The notes: a model not told the origin generated them from the sequence alone. A DNA stretch of 64,000 nt from Rhizophagus clarus (GCA_015698045.1 BLAL01000044.1:1600365-1664364), one strand, 5' to 3'; positions 31,505-43,555 are shown, counted from the stretch's first letter. Program-made: numbers and translations.

Positions 31505-33775
31505 TTAAAATATCCCATACGAACTCTTCCCACACGAACTCTAAGAAAATCTCTTAAAAAAAATTTTTTATCAAAGAATCCCATACGAATCCTTTCCATA
31601 TGAACTCTTAGAAAATCTCTTAAGAAAAACTTTTCTATCAGATATCCCATATGAACTCTTTTCATAGTATGAACTAAGAAAATCTCTTAAAAAAAAATTT
31701 TCTATCAAAGAATCACATACGAACCTTTCCATACAAACTCTTAGAAAATCTCTTAAGAAAAATTTTTCTATCAGATATCCCATACGAACTCTTAAAATAA
31801 AAAAAAAATCAATTTATCAAAAATATCCTATACGAATCTTAGAAATCTCTCCCAAAAAATTTTCTATCAAAGAATCCCATGCGAATCCTTTCCATATGAA
31901 CCCTAAAAAATTTCACAAAAAAATTTTCTATCAGATATCCCATACGAACTCTTAAAATAAAAAAAAAATCAATTTATCAAAAATATCCTATACGAACTCT
32001 TAGAAAATCTCTTAAAAAAAATTTTCTATCAAAGAATCCCATATGAACCTTTTCCATATGAACTTTTAGAAATCTCTCAAAAAAAAATTTTCTATTAAAT
32101 AATCCCATGCGAACCCTTTCCATATGAACTCTTAGAAAATCTCTTAAGAAAAAATTTTCTATCAGATATCCCATACGAACTCCTATACGAACTCTTAGAA
32201 AATCTCTTAAAAAAAATTTTCTATCAAAGAATCCCATACGAACCTTTTCCATATGAACTTTTAGAAATCTCTCAAAAAAAAATTTTCTATTAAATAATCC
32301 CATGCGAACGCTTCCCATATGAACTCTTGGAAAATACGAATTCTTCCCATATAAACTTAGAAAATCCTAAAAAAAAAATTTTCTATCAGATACCCATATG
32401 AACTCTTAGAAATCAAAAAAAAAAAAACTATTTATCAAATACTGTATATCCTATACAAATCTTAGGAAATCTCTCGAAAAAAATTTCCTATCATATATCC
32501 CATAGACTCATACGAACCCTTCCCATATGAACTCTTAGAAAATCTCTCAAAAAAATTTTTTATCAAAGAATCCCATGTGAATCCTTTCTATACGAACCCT
32601 AAAAAATTTCACAAAAAAATTTTCTATCAGGTATCCCATACGAACTCTTCCCATATGAACTCTTAGAAAATTTCAAAAAAAATTTTCTATCAGATATCCC
32701 ATATGAACCTTTTCCATATAAACACTTGGAAAATCTTTATCAAAATATCCCATACGAACTCTTCCTACACGAACTCTAAGAAAAACTCTTAAAAAAAAAT
32801 TTTCTATCAAAGAATCCCATACGAACCTTTTCCATATGAACTTTTAGAAATCTCTCAAAAAAAATTTTCTATTAAAGAATCCCATCCCTAAAAAATTTAA
32901 AAAAAATTTTGTATCAGTTATCCCATATGAACTTTTCTGAACTCTTCTGAACTCTTCCTATACGAACTCTTAGAAAATCACAAAAAAAATTTTCTATCAA
33001 AGATATCCCATACGAACTCTTACCATATGAACACTTGAAAAATCTTTATTAAAATATCCCATATTCCGAATCCTTTCCATACGACTCTTAGAAAATCTCT
33101 TAAAAAAAATTTTCTATTAAAGATATCCTATATGAACGCTTCCCATATGAACTCTTGGAAAATACGAACTCTTCCCATATAAATTTAGAAAATCCTAAAA
33201 AAAAAATTTTCTATCAGATACCCATATGAACTCTTAGAAATTAAAAAAAAAAAATCTATTTATCAAATACATCCTATACGAATCTTAGGAAATCTCTCAA
33301 AAAAAAAATTTCCTATCAGATATCCCATAGACCTATACGAACCCTTTCCATATGAACTCTTAAGAAATATCTTAAAAAAATTTTCTATTAGATATCCCAT
33401 ATAAACCCTTCCAATACGAACTCTTAGAAAATCTCTTAAAAAAAAATTTTCTATTAAAGATATCCCATACGAACCTTTCCCATATGAACTCTTAGAAAAT
33501 ATGAACTCTTCCCATACAAACTCTCTCAAAAAAAAATTTTCTATTAGATATCACATACGAACTGAACTTAGAAAATCTCTTAAAAAAAAATTTTCTACCA
33601 GATATCCCATACGAACTCTTTCCATATGAACTCTTAGAAAATAAAAAAAAATTTTCTATTAGATACCCTATATGAACTCTTAGAAATATCAAAAAAAAAA
33701 GAATCTCTATTTATCAATACGAATCTCAGGAAATCTATCAAAAAAAATTTTCTATCAGAGTTTAAAATGGTTTAT
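31505..33775. repeat. 67-bp satellite block of the first large element
   Basis: About 34 variants of the satellite unit (CCCATACGAACTCTT ... TTTTCTATCA). Longer blocks repeat too. Open minus frames of YGISDRK/ENFFLRDFLR type (for example 31977-32318) are by-products of the repeat. Confidence 0.95.
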
Positions 33776-33829
33776 AAATAAAACGTTATTATTGAAAAAA
33801 TCTAAAAATCTGCTAATATATAATAAGCC

Positions 33830-34055
33830 AATTAGCAACCAATCGGTCATCAATCTGATATGTGACCTATTGATAACTGGTAAATTCAACTGTACATTAA
33901 TCAGCCATCAATCAGTCATATGACCGGTTGATAACTGATTTGGATTTTATACCTGATTGATGACCGATTGAAAGAATCAGTCATCAATAGGTAACCAATC
34001 GGTTACCAATCAGTCACATGACCTATTGGTGACCGATTTGACTCTATTCGACCTG
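33830..34055. repeat. Right terminal repeats of the first large element
   Basis: Short direct and inverted copies of AACCAATCGGTCA(T/C)CAATC and GACC(T/G)ATTGATAAC. They form the subterminal region next to the ATTCGACCTG terminus. The first part is repeated at 50395-50469. Confidence 0.75.
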
Positions 34056-34056
34056 T

Positions 34057-34133
34057 GTATACATATGAACTGTATTATACGAAAAGTTAAACTGTACTGT
34101 ATAAATAGTGGTTGTACGATTAGTTATTTTGTA
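34057..34133. repeat. 79-bp dispersed repeat, copy 2
   Basis: A close relative of 19327-19405, immediately outside the right end of the large element. Confidence 0.65.
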
Positions 34134-34199
34134 CAGTACAACCTATTTTATCACGTGATTTATGCATTTATTTATTTGTTTATCCCTGATTAGATAATC

Positions 34200-35165
34200 T
34201 CTTTTTTTCACGTAAAAACATGAACTCTTCTTTCAAACGTGTCTGCTTCTTTAATAATATCAGATATTCTTTTTTTCTTTAAGCCCACTCTAGAAAGGTA
34301 AACTAAAGTAAGGTTTGTTCTAAAAAAAAAAAATTTTGATTTTCAGTTTTTTTTTGCATTAACGAACTTTTATTTTCTACAACAATTTTTTTCTTTTTTT
34401 AGATCTTCAAGTTCTTTCTTCTTTGTAGTTGAAGATACTTTTCTCTTTTTATGTTTCAAGTTAGTATGGTTAAAGGTACTCTTTCTTTTTCTTTTTGTTA
34501 TTATTATTTGTTTTTAATTTTCTTCCTTTTTCTTTTTTTTTGTCTTTACTTTTTATAGTGATTAACTCGTAATCACGAAATTCTTGTCTTTTATTTCTTA
34601 TATTTTGTCTCTAATTTTCTTAGATCTTTTAGTTCTTCTGGTTTGCAGTTAGATTTTAAATTGCAGTTAGGTGCTTTTTTCTTTTCTTTTGTTATTGTTT
34701 CTTATATTTCATTTCTTTATGATTTGTCATTATCATTTATTTTACCCTTTTGTTTTTTAAAACTTTATGATTTTCATTCCTTCTTCATCCTGTTCATCAT
34801 CCTTTATTCTTATTCATTATTATCCCTTTTTTATTTCTATTCTTTTCCCATTTTCTTCTTTATTTTTTGTTTTTTTTTAATCTCTTATCCTTTTCTTTCT
34901 ATTCCTTTATCTTTTTTTTCACTTTCTTCTATTGCTCTTTTTTTCTCTTTATTTATTCTTTTTGTTCCTTTTTTATTTCTTTACTTTTTTATCTTCTTCT
35001 TTGATTTGTCCCTTTTCTTTCTTTTCACTCCTTTATTTCTCTTTATTTTACTTTATCCCTCTTGTTCTTTTATTTTTTTTTCATTATTAAGTAACTATAA
35101 AATTTTTAATTCTGGATTAATCAGTAATCTTTGCATATATGCATCATTGTGTGATTTTTATCGTT
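34200..35165 (+). other. Third intron/mini-exon segment followed by a pyrimidine tract
   Basis: T-rich tracts ending TTTTTTTAG (about 34401) and TTTTCTTAG (about 34622) precede short segments that both begin ATCTT, followed by GTTAAAG and GTGCTT donors. Then 34670-35090 is almost pure pyrimidine on the plus strand. It resembles the two arrays in the first 10 kb but in a different order. The 178-codon frame over the tract (34643-35179) is a low-complexity artefact. Confidence 0.4.
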
Positions 35166-35329
35166 TAATGCACGGGTGAATGATGTCAAATCAGGCAACA
35201 ATCGGCTATCAATCGGTCATCAGGATTGATGAACAATCAAACAAATTGATATTGAATCAGCAATAAATTGTACTACCTGATTGAATCTGGATGATGTCAA
35301 AAATTGGCACCAAATTGGGTTGCCGATTG

Positions 35330-35490
35330 AAAGATCAATGATGATTGATTGATGATCGATTGATGGTTGATTGATGGTTGATTGATGGTCGATTGATGGT
35401 CAAATTATGGTCGATTGATGGTCAAATTATGGTCAAATTATGGTCAAATTATGGTCAATTGATGGTCAATTGATGGTCAATTGATGGTCA
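35330..35490. repeat. GATGGTCAAATTATGG minisatellite of the second large element
   Basis: Same 12-14-bp unit and position as at 20940-21095. Confidence 0.8.
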
Positions 35491-35854
35491 AAAGACATTT
35501 TTGTAAAATTATATAACGAATAATAAAATTTATTATAACACATAATATTTAGAATTACAAATAAAATACATAGTATTTTTATTTATATTAATAAGTATTT
35601 AAAATAAAAACATTCATTATAATAATATGTTAATATATAACTGATAAAGTTAGTAATATTTAATAAATAAATAGTAAAGCGTAAATATAAAAAGTTAGTA
35701 ATAATTATAATAAAATACACAAATACAAAAAGTTAGTATTATGAAGAGCTTTTAGTAAAATATAGAAAAAAGAATAACATTAGTAATATTAAAAAAAGGT
35801 AAAGTTAATATTATAATTTAATAAAAAGTGTATTTTTTTTTAAAAAATGTTACG

Positions 35855-38359
35855 AAATCTAAAAAAATTCTCTATTAAAAATATCTCATACAAACTCTTA
35901 GAAAACCTCAAAAAAAAAAAAATCTCTGAATCTTAGAAAATTCAAAAAAAAAATCATTTTCTACACAAATCTTGTGATATCTCAAAAAGATATCTTAAAA
36001 AAAAAAATTTTCTATCAAAAATATCCATACGAGCCCTAAAAAATTTCACAAAAAAGGAATCTCTACCAAAATATCCCATATGAACTCTTAGAAATCTCTC
36101 CCAAAAAATTTTCTATCAAAGAATTCCATGCGAATCCTTTTTATATGAACCCTAAAAAATTTCACAAAAAAATTTTCTATCAGATATCCCATACGAACTC
36201 CTATACGAACTCTTAGAAAATCTCTTAAAAAAATTTTCTATCAAAGAATCCCATACAAACCTTTTCCATATGAACTTTTAGAAATCTCTCAAAAAAAAAT
36301 TTTCTATTAAATAATCCCATGCGAACGCTTCTCATATGAACTCTTGGAAAATATAAACTCTTCCCATATAAACTTAGAAAATCCCAAAAAAAAAATTTTC
36401 TATCAGATACCCATATGAACTCTTAGAAATCAAAAAAAAAATCTATTTATCAAATATATCCTATACGAATCTTAGGAAATCTCTCGAAAAAAAAAATTTT
36501 CTATTATACATTCCATAGACCCATATGAATCCTTCCCATATGAACTCTTAGAAAATTTCTCAAAAAAATTTTCTATCAAAGAATCCCATATGAATTCTTT
36601 TCATATGAACCCTAAAAAATTCCACAAAAAAATTTTCTATCAGGTATCCCATACGAACTCTTCCTATATGAACTCTTAGAAAATTTCAAAAAAAATTTTC
36701 TATCAGATATCCCATATGAACCTTTCCCATATGAACACTTGGAAAATCTTTATCAAAATATCCTATACGAACTCTTCCTACACGAACTTTAAAAAAAACT
36801 CTTAAAAAAAAATTTTCTATCAAAGAATCCCATACAAACCTTTTCCATATGAACTTTTAGAAATTTCTCAAAAAAAATTTTCTATTAAAAAATCCCATCC
36901 CTAAAAAATTTAAAAAAAATTTTGTATTAGATATCCCATACAAACTTTTCTGAACTCTTCTGAACTCTTCCTATACGAACTTTTAGAAAATCACTTAAAA
37001 AAAATTTTTATCAAAGATATTTCATACGAACCCTTACCATATGAACACTTGGAAAATCTTTATTAAAATATCCTATACGAATCCTTCCTATATGACTCTT
37101 AGAAAATCTCTTAAAAAAAATTTTCTATTAAAGATATCCTATACGAACGTTTTCCATATGAACTCTTGGAAAATACGAACTCTTCCCATATAAATTTAGA
37201 AAATCCCAAAAAAAAATTTTCTATCAGATACTCATATGAACTCTTAGAAATCAAAAAAAAAATCTATTTATCAAATACATCCTATACGAATCTTAGGAAA
37301 TCTCTCAAAAAAAAAATTTCCTATCAGATATCCTATAGATCCATATGAACCCTTCCCATATGAATTCTTAGAAAATTTCTCAAAAAAAATTTCTATCAAA
37401 GAATCCCATGCAAATCCTTTCTATACAAACCCTAAAAAATTTTACAAAAAAATTTTTTGATATTCCATACAAACTTTTTCCATATGAACTCTTAGAAAAT
37501 CTCAAAAAAAATTTTCTATCAGATATCCCATATGAACCTTTCCCATATGAACACTTGGAAAATCTTTATCAAAATATCCCATACGAACTCTTTCCACACG
37601 AACTCTAAGAAAAACTCTTAAAAAAAAATTTTCTATTAAAGAATCCCATACGAACCTTTTCCATATAAACTTTTAGAAATCTCTCAAAAAAAATTTTTTA
37701 TTAAAAAATCCCATCCCTAAAAAATTTAAAAAAAATTTTGTATCAGATATCCCATATAAACTTTTCCGAACTCTTCTGAACTCTTCCTATATGAACTCTT
37801 AGAAAATCACTTAAAAAAATTTTCTATCAAAGATATCATCCTATACGAACCCTTATCATATGAACACTTGGAAAATCTTTATTAAAATATCCCATACGAA
37901 TCCTTCCCATATGACTCTTAAAAAATCTCTTAAAAAAAATTTTCTATTAAAGATATCCTATACGAACGCTTCCTATATGAACTCTTGGAAAATACGAACT
38001 CTTCTTATATAAATTTAGAAAATCCCAAAAAAAAAATTTTCTATCAAATACCCATATAAACTCTTAGAAATCAAAAAAAAAAAAATCTATTTATCAAATA
38101 CATCCTATACGAATCTTAGGAAATCTCTCAAAAAAAAAATTTCCTATCAGATATCCCATAGACCCATACAAACCCTTCCCATATGAATTCTTAGAAAATT
38201 TCTCAAAAAAAATTTCTATCAAAGAATCCCATGCAAATTCTTTTCATACGAACCCTAAAAAATTTCACAAAAAAATTTTTTATTAGATATCCCATACGAA
38301 CTTTTTCCATATGAACTCTTAGAAAATCTTAAAAAAAATTTTCTATCAGATATCCCATA
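35855..38359. repeat. Satellite block with roughly 810-bp higher-order repeats
   Basis: About 37 satellite units. The order of unit variants recurs. Marker text TGAACTCTTCTGAACTCTTCC occurs at about 36950 and 37765 here and at 32935 in the other block, and CTTCCTACACGAAC-like text recurs with the same spacing. Confidence 0.9.
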
Positions 38360-38384
38360 CACTGGTCAAAATCGATGCTAGCGG

Positions 38385-38735
38385 ATACATATCGGGTACC
38401 CGATATGTGTAATATATTTGTAGGATATGTGTATGATATTCGATAATAATACACATATCGGGTACCCGATATGTGTATTGTTTATGCGGAAATTCGGTGA
38501 TACATATTACAGTTATCGCACAAGTATTCACACATATCGGGTAGTTATAATATCGGGCACATATCATTTATTTACTGTATACCCGATATATTGTAATAAA
38601 TATCGTATAAATATCGTATACCAATCATACATTTATCAGATAGCACCGATAATTATTTTATAGCTGTCCGATATGGACATATTTTGGTACCCGATATGAA
38701 CACGATAAAGTTCAAGTACATATACCGGGCAGTAT
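38385..38735. repeat. Left subterminal ATATCGGGTACCCGATAT repeats
   Basis: The palindrome ATATCGGGTACCCGATATG occurs at about 38389 and 38456, with half sites at about 38537, 38580 and 38690 and further variants between. These are expected transposase or accessory-protein binding sites. Confidence 0.8.
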
Positions 38736-38739
38736 AATA

Positions 38740-40138
38740 TTTTTAATAATTCAGGCAAAAATTATAGAATTTATATTATAATTTGTAATTTATATATATT
38801 TTTTCAGATTAATTTATAATTTTAACTCAAAATTTATTTTTAATTAAAAACAAAAAATATGAATTACAATCTATGTAAAATCAATACTACATTTATGTAA
38901 AATCAAATCTAAATTCAATAAATTGCGAATAAATCTATATTATATAAATCAATTATACTGTAAGTGGCATACTAACGAAATTAGATTTCACTTGTTCGCT
39001 TACTTATTTTCATTATATTCAAATTTGATCATTAAACGAAAGTAACATTATTAGTAACAGGTTGTTAGAAAAGGAATAATAATAAAAAAGAATATTAGTA
39101 GAAGAAAAAGAAATAGTTAGTAGTAAAAAATGTTAGTAGGAAAGAAATAAAATAAATAAAAATTAGTAGAAGAAAATAATTAGTAGAAATTATAGAAGAA
39201 AGAAACAGTAGAAGAAAGAAAATAGAAAAATAATGTACAAGTACCCTACAACTTCATCCCTAGGTAGTCAAAAATCTCAGGTAGTTCCAGACCACAGCAA
39301 ACATGAAAGATAACTATATATATACAATAGCAATGAAGAAAAATATTAGATAGTGGAAACGTTAGTAAAATTTAAGAAAAGTAAATGATAGAAAATTCAG
39401 ATATGTTAATAAGAGAAGTATTAGTAAAAGGAAGAAAGAAACGTTAGCAAGAGGACGTTAATAGAAAATATTTATAATCATATGAAAAGAGAAGTGTAGC
39501 GTTAATAAAAAATATACCTTATGTGTTCTTTTCCTGAATATAATAAAGAAAAAAATGTAAAAAAACGTCGTTAAAGAGAAGTGTAACATTAATAAAAAAA
39601 TATACCTTGTGTGTTTTTACGTGTTAATTTGATAATATTGTAAAAAAAAGAAAGCGGTTACAGACTTACAGTAAGCGAAAAAATTAAAGAGAAAAAAGAA
39701 AAAAAAATAAAATGACAATATAAACAAATAATTAAATCATGTGATCATTAAATAATAAGTTGATTATAATTGGTCAACATTTGAACAGTTACACAAATTT
39801 TAAACAATATATTTTATCATATAGTACAGTATAATAACGAATGAAAGAATATAAAATATAGCAATAAAATTAATAAAAATTTTGCATTTTATGCATTTTA
39901 CATATAATTCTGAAAAGGGTGTACCGGTTATCTATATATTTTATTTATCATTTTTTGCTATGATAATATTATCATCGTTAATATCACGAATCTTACTTTC
40001 ACCTTTTAGCGTACAATCTGCAATAAAGAAGCAGAACTATTCTGGTCCGTAACCGTATCATGCGCAAAAATTTATTTTCTTGATCTTGTACGACTTAAAA
40101 ATGAATTTCTTAAAATATTAATACTAATCTTTTTTTTT
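38740..40138. other. CACTA interior without a recognised gene; minus-strand splice-like motifs
   Basis: AT-rich. Between 39000 and 39660 the plus strand has many GTTAGTA and AGAAGAAA runs. On the minus strand these read as TACTAAC boxes and pyrimidine tracts, with ACACAAG/GTATAT-type donors at about 39604 and 39522. It looks like the mini-exon array family. No reading frame. Confidence 0.35.
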
Positions 40139-40140
40139 AG

Positions 40141-40385
40141 CAGCAAGTCATAGTGATCGTGGTGATCGTAGTGGTCGTGGTAGTCATAGAGGTCGTGGAG
40201 GTCGTGGTCGTAAAGGCGATGATGATATCGACGATGGGTAAAATTTTATTAATCAAATTTAAATTATCACTTAAAATATTATTATTTTAATTTTTTTTTT
40301 ATAAGTACGACATTATCCTTTCTGACAGAGATGATGGCAACGACAATGAGCTTATAGATGACTTTGCGAAGCAGATAACATGTAC
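40141..40385 (+). pseudogene. Fragment encoding an Arg/Gly-rich stretch, possibly captured
   Basis: After a good acceptor (TTTTTTTTAG at 40140) a segment reads SDRGDRSGRGSHRGRGGRGR followed by Asp residues. Then comes a donor (GGTAAAA at 40238) and, after an intron-like AT stretch, a second segment from 40306. The two segments are not in the same good frame: the acidic frame of the second (DRDDGNDNELIDDF) does not follow the first in phase. RG-rich tails occur in RNA-binding proteins. I treat it as a degraded gene piece in the transposon. Confidence 0.3.
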
Positions 40386-40429
40386 ATACACCTTTTTCAA
40401 AATTATATGTAAAATGCAAAAATGCAAAA

Positions 40430-41320
40430 TTTTTATCAATTTGTATTGCTATTTTTTATTTTACAGATTATAAATATATCTTTTAATAAAATTCAAATTT
40501 TTCAGTTTATACTATACGATAAAAATTTATTAGCGAAACGAGTGAAATAAAAAAATTGAAAATTTGCCGTATTAGGTACTTTTGAAAGTTAAAACAATGC
40601 CGATGGAAACCTAAAAGTGCTAAAAGTGAGGTATATATATATATATATTAGTTATAGGAATAACTAAAGTAAGTAATTAATAGTTAGTGTTGGCGAATAG
40701 AGTATTTGCTGACGAAGAATTTGCTGACGAAGGATAAAAGGCGACAAAGTATTGACTGATGATGAAATAATAAGATAGTGTATAGACAAGTAACGATACT
40801 CAGTCCCATACATATCTTAGGAGGCTAGCCTATCGTGAATAACTCACTACAGAAGAATATGTATTTTATTTGCGCATATACCTATAACACAAGGTATATA
40901 GATGGACCTGCCAGTGAAGGCACGTATGTTCAGGAAAGGTGAAGGAAGGGAATAAGATATAAATGATATTAATTACTTACCCTATTTTAGAGTAAAACAA
41001 CGTGAGATATGAAAACGTTACGAAAAGAAGGACAGTAGAAGGACAGTAGAAGAAGATAGTAGAGAAAACCTAAAAAGAAGAAAGGGAAAGAATAGGGTTG
41101 GCAAGCGTTAGCAGAAGAATGGAAATACCGAGTATTTCAAATATGAAACAGTGAAATAACATAAAAGCGGCTGGGATCGCCTGACTGCTAACGCGCGATA
41201 CGTATATTGCTTACAATCTGTCGAGGTGTGACGGCCTACCCCTTACATTAAAACCATTCAGCGCGAAGCATTGAATAGCGCACTTGCCTTATAGAGCCCT
41301 AATGATATCAACACAAAGAA
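40430..41320. other. CACTA interior of higher GC, no gene recognised
   Basis: From about 40680 the GC content rises compared with the flanks, which suggests captured sequence. I cannot identify a gene here. Confidence 0.4.
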
Positions 41321-41327
41321 ATTAAAA

Positions 41328-41811
41328 TTATAAAATCTGGCAAAATTTGAAAGAAGTTTGCGGAGGTTGATGACGAGGATCATAAGAAATGGAACGTTTT
41401 AAAGAAAGAAAGGCTCGCTTTAGATTAACCAGTTCACGACATTCTCTTTTATTGGGACGAAGACAGTTGAGTGATACGTTTAACACGACCTATAATAACA
41501 AAGAAAGGAAAATAAAAGGGTCATCCAGGAGTACTAGATGAGCAAGTATAAACGTCACAATATTCAACAACCGCGTACAAGTGTTTCGCAGGATCCTTTC
41601 AGGACTGGATGATAATAACCATCCTGAGCGTAAGACATTTATCTTTACAACGCGTCCGCAGTCATCCTTTAGAAATCAACTCAAGCAGCTATGACCAAAT
41701 ATGAACCACACTCACCTTTAGCAATATCCAAATAAACGTTGGCTTCTTTAACTTTTGTCTGAAACGGAGGGTAGATTTACGGCGAGAAGTAAAGGAACGT
41801 CTACAAGCCAT
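41328..41811 (-). CDS. Possible two-exon small basic protein, unknown
   Basis: The ATG at 41811 opens a 96-nt exon (41811-41716) ending AAG|gtgagt. An intron of 226 nt ends ttattatag, and exon 2 (41489-41328) continues in phase 0 for 53 codons to TAA. The product is 85 aa, basic, starting MACRRSFTSRRKSTLRFR. A 5' UTR intron acceptor (TTTTTTACAG) lies 12 nt before the ATG. The splice signals are good, but a second splicing choice at TTTCAG gives another short open frame, so the model is uncertain. I do not recognise the family. It lies in the higher-GC part of the CACTA element and may be captured. Confidence 0.35.
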
Positions 41812-42059
41812 GATTATTGAAGTCTGTAAAAAATATATAAATAAATAAAGGACGTAAAAGTTAGGAGGTGACATCTGGTTCGCATTCCATGTGACCCCAA
41901 GCCAACTATTCCTTGAACCCCACAGACTCCTAACTATCTTGTAAGCAGTATCATTAAAACTATGAAGCAATACTGGTATATCGTGTATATTAGATTATTG
42001 GAATATTTAAGACAGTTTATCTTTAGTTAGACCGTAATCTTTATAATACGTGCAGTGAC

Positions 42060-42600
42060 CAGCGTAAACTCAGGGAGCGCGTGCTTACCTTTAACAAAGA
42101 TATACAAGAAGGATATGAAAGCAATAGAGAGCGGAAAAAGAGTAAGAGAGTTATGGAAAAAATAGAAATAATATTTGAAGAAAAATATTTGTTAAAAGAG
42201 AGAAAAGAAGTTATTTTATATTTTTAAGATAAAATGCGACAAAAATTTGGGATATTTCATGATAATCTTAAGGAAAATAACTTAATTGGTGATCAACAAT
42301 GTGTTTGAAAACTAAATTGATATTAGTATAACATGACTAGTACAGTACATGACGGTTCCAAACTGGAATAAATATATCAAGTTGACTGTAATGTTGAATT
42401 TCAAACTGTAATTTAAATGATTTATAAAAAATTTCTTTTGAAGAACATTATCGATTTCTGTAAATTTCTTTTTCCATTCAAAAAGCCATCGAAAAGTTTA
42501 TTTATATGAATTATAAAATATCATATCAAATGAAAATATCAAACCATTTAAAAACTTACTTATATAATAAAGCAATAAATAGTTTATTTATATTCATATT
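42060..42600. other. CACTA interior, nothing recognised
   Basis: AT-rich, some A/G runs. I see no gene. Confidence 0.5.
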
Positions 42601-42628
42601 ATATATATATTTTTTTATAATTGATTAA

Positions 42629-42772
42629 TTATAATACTAGCTCAAAAATATTTGCCCTGGCCAATTTTAAAATATATTTGTTAGCACAAATACGTCCAGC
42701 TTCTAATGCCTCGCTAGAAAGCTGTTGATGTTCATCAGAAAGCAAATGGATACAAAGAGGAAATTCATCTAC
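42629..42772 (-). pseudogene. Captured fragment of ribosomal protein uL16 (RPL10)
   Basis: The minus frame reads VDEFPLC...[22 protein letters not shown], the highly conserved stretch of eukaryotic uL16 (RPL10) around its middle. The similarity fades after NKYILK, and the frame ends at TAA after about 15 further residues. The rest of the gene is absent. It begins next to an acceptor-like TTTTTTCAAATGTAG, so it may be one exon with its splice site. Host gene capture by CACTA elements is known. The fragment cannot encode a ribosomal protein, but could be transcribed antisense or as a chimeric exon. Confidence 0.8.
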
Positions 42773-42795
42773 ATTTGAAAAAAAAAAATTTGTAA

Positions 42796-42892
42796 TAAAA
42801 TTTTGAATAATTGAATTTATATACACACATTGTTGTTATCAATTAAAATTTTGAATAATTGAATTTATATACACACATTGTTGTTATCAATC
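42796..42892. repeat. 50-bp tandem duplication
   Basis: TTGAATAATTGAATTTATAT and ACACACATTGTTGTTATCAA occur twice in direct succession, just 3' of the Myb/SANT-like gene. Confidence 0.9.
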
Positions 42893-43552
42893 TATGTTGA
42901 TAATGTTGGGTGGTGAAGAAGGTGGTGGTAGTGAAGAAGGAGGTGGTGGTGAAGAAGGAGGTGGTGGTGGTGGTGGCGAAGTTAGATTGATAATATTAGG
43001 TGGTGAATAAGGAGGAGGTGGTGGTGGCGGCGATGAGAGAGGAGAATAATTTAAGGGAGTTGTCGCCTGGGACGTCGCTCTCGACCTTTCGTTAATATCG
43101 TGAATTATATCATAATTCGTTCCTAATAATAAAGAACAATTAATTAATAAAATTTAAATATAAAAATATTTAATATTTATATTTGTGATATTTACTTGGT
43201 TTTTCCCAGAAATGTTCTTTAAATTCTTCGAAAAACATTTCTCCTAACATCGTTTTCTTACCCTTGGGATCGCCATCTACATATTTTTTCATTTTCTGAT
43301 AAAATCATGTCATGTTTAGTATTTATATTAGTGATACGAAATATTTTATTTATATACCTTATAAGCACGCACTAATCTGTAGAATTTTTCTTTACACTTT
43401 TTTCCTGAATAATCTGTTCCAAATTTAATATTTATTTCACTCGCAAGAGTTTTCCAGTAATTGTATCTCATGTTATTATTTAATTGATGATAATTTTCAT
43501 TTTCACTTTTTCTTTTTTCAATTAAGTAATTTAACTGATCTTTGGACCACAT
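42887..43552 (-). CDS. Myb/SANT-like DNA-binding protein with proline-rich tail, three exons
   Basis: Exons 43552-43358, 43295-43196 and 43122-42887 join in frame across introns of 62 and 73 nt, giving 176 aa. Residues 1-100 match the trihelix-type Myb/SANT-like domain found in transposon accessory genes: MWSKDQLNYLIEKR, YWKTLASEI, GKKCKEKFYRLVRAYKKM and MFFEEFKEHFW. The second half is a low-complexity tail of Pro and Ser runs ending NIINID. The start at 43552 is preferred to the ATG 33 nt upstream because the domain normally begins at the W. It likely binds element DNA, for example the subterminal repeats or the repeated promoter boxes, and helps transposition or regulates it. It lies downstream of the transposase on the same strand. 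Confidence 0.8.
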
Positions 43553-43555
43553 TGT

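Larger units (their letters stand above)
20775..34055. mobile_element. 13.3-kb composite TIR/satellite element with TGTA duplication
   Basis: The left end CAGGTCGAATGATGCCAAAT and the inverted right end CAGGTCGAATAGAGTCAAAT are flanked by TGTA on both sides (20771-20774, 34056-34059). Without the inserted retrotransposon it is about 3.6 kb and consists of terminal AATCGGTCA/GATGGTCA repeats and a 67-bp satellite. It has no gene of its own, so it is non-autonomous. Confidence 0.7.

Noticed and set aside
31459-33692. Several minus frames with YGISDRK/ENFFLRDFLR repeats
   Set aside because: They follow the 67-bp satellite, shift frame between units and have no start context or promoter.
34643-35179. 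178-codon plus frame resembling a membrane protein
   Set aside because: Almost only Phe/Leu/Ser/Tyr from a T/C tract; the apparent hydrophobicity is a composition effect.
31505-38359. CRISPR-like regular repeats
   Set aside because: Units are contiguous without unique spacers, diverge gradually and lie in a eukaryotic genome; they are satellite DNA.
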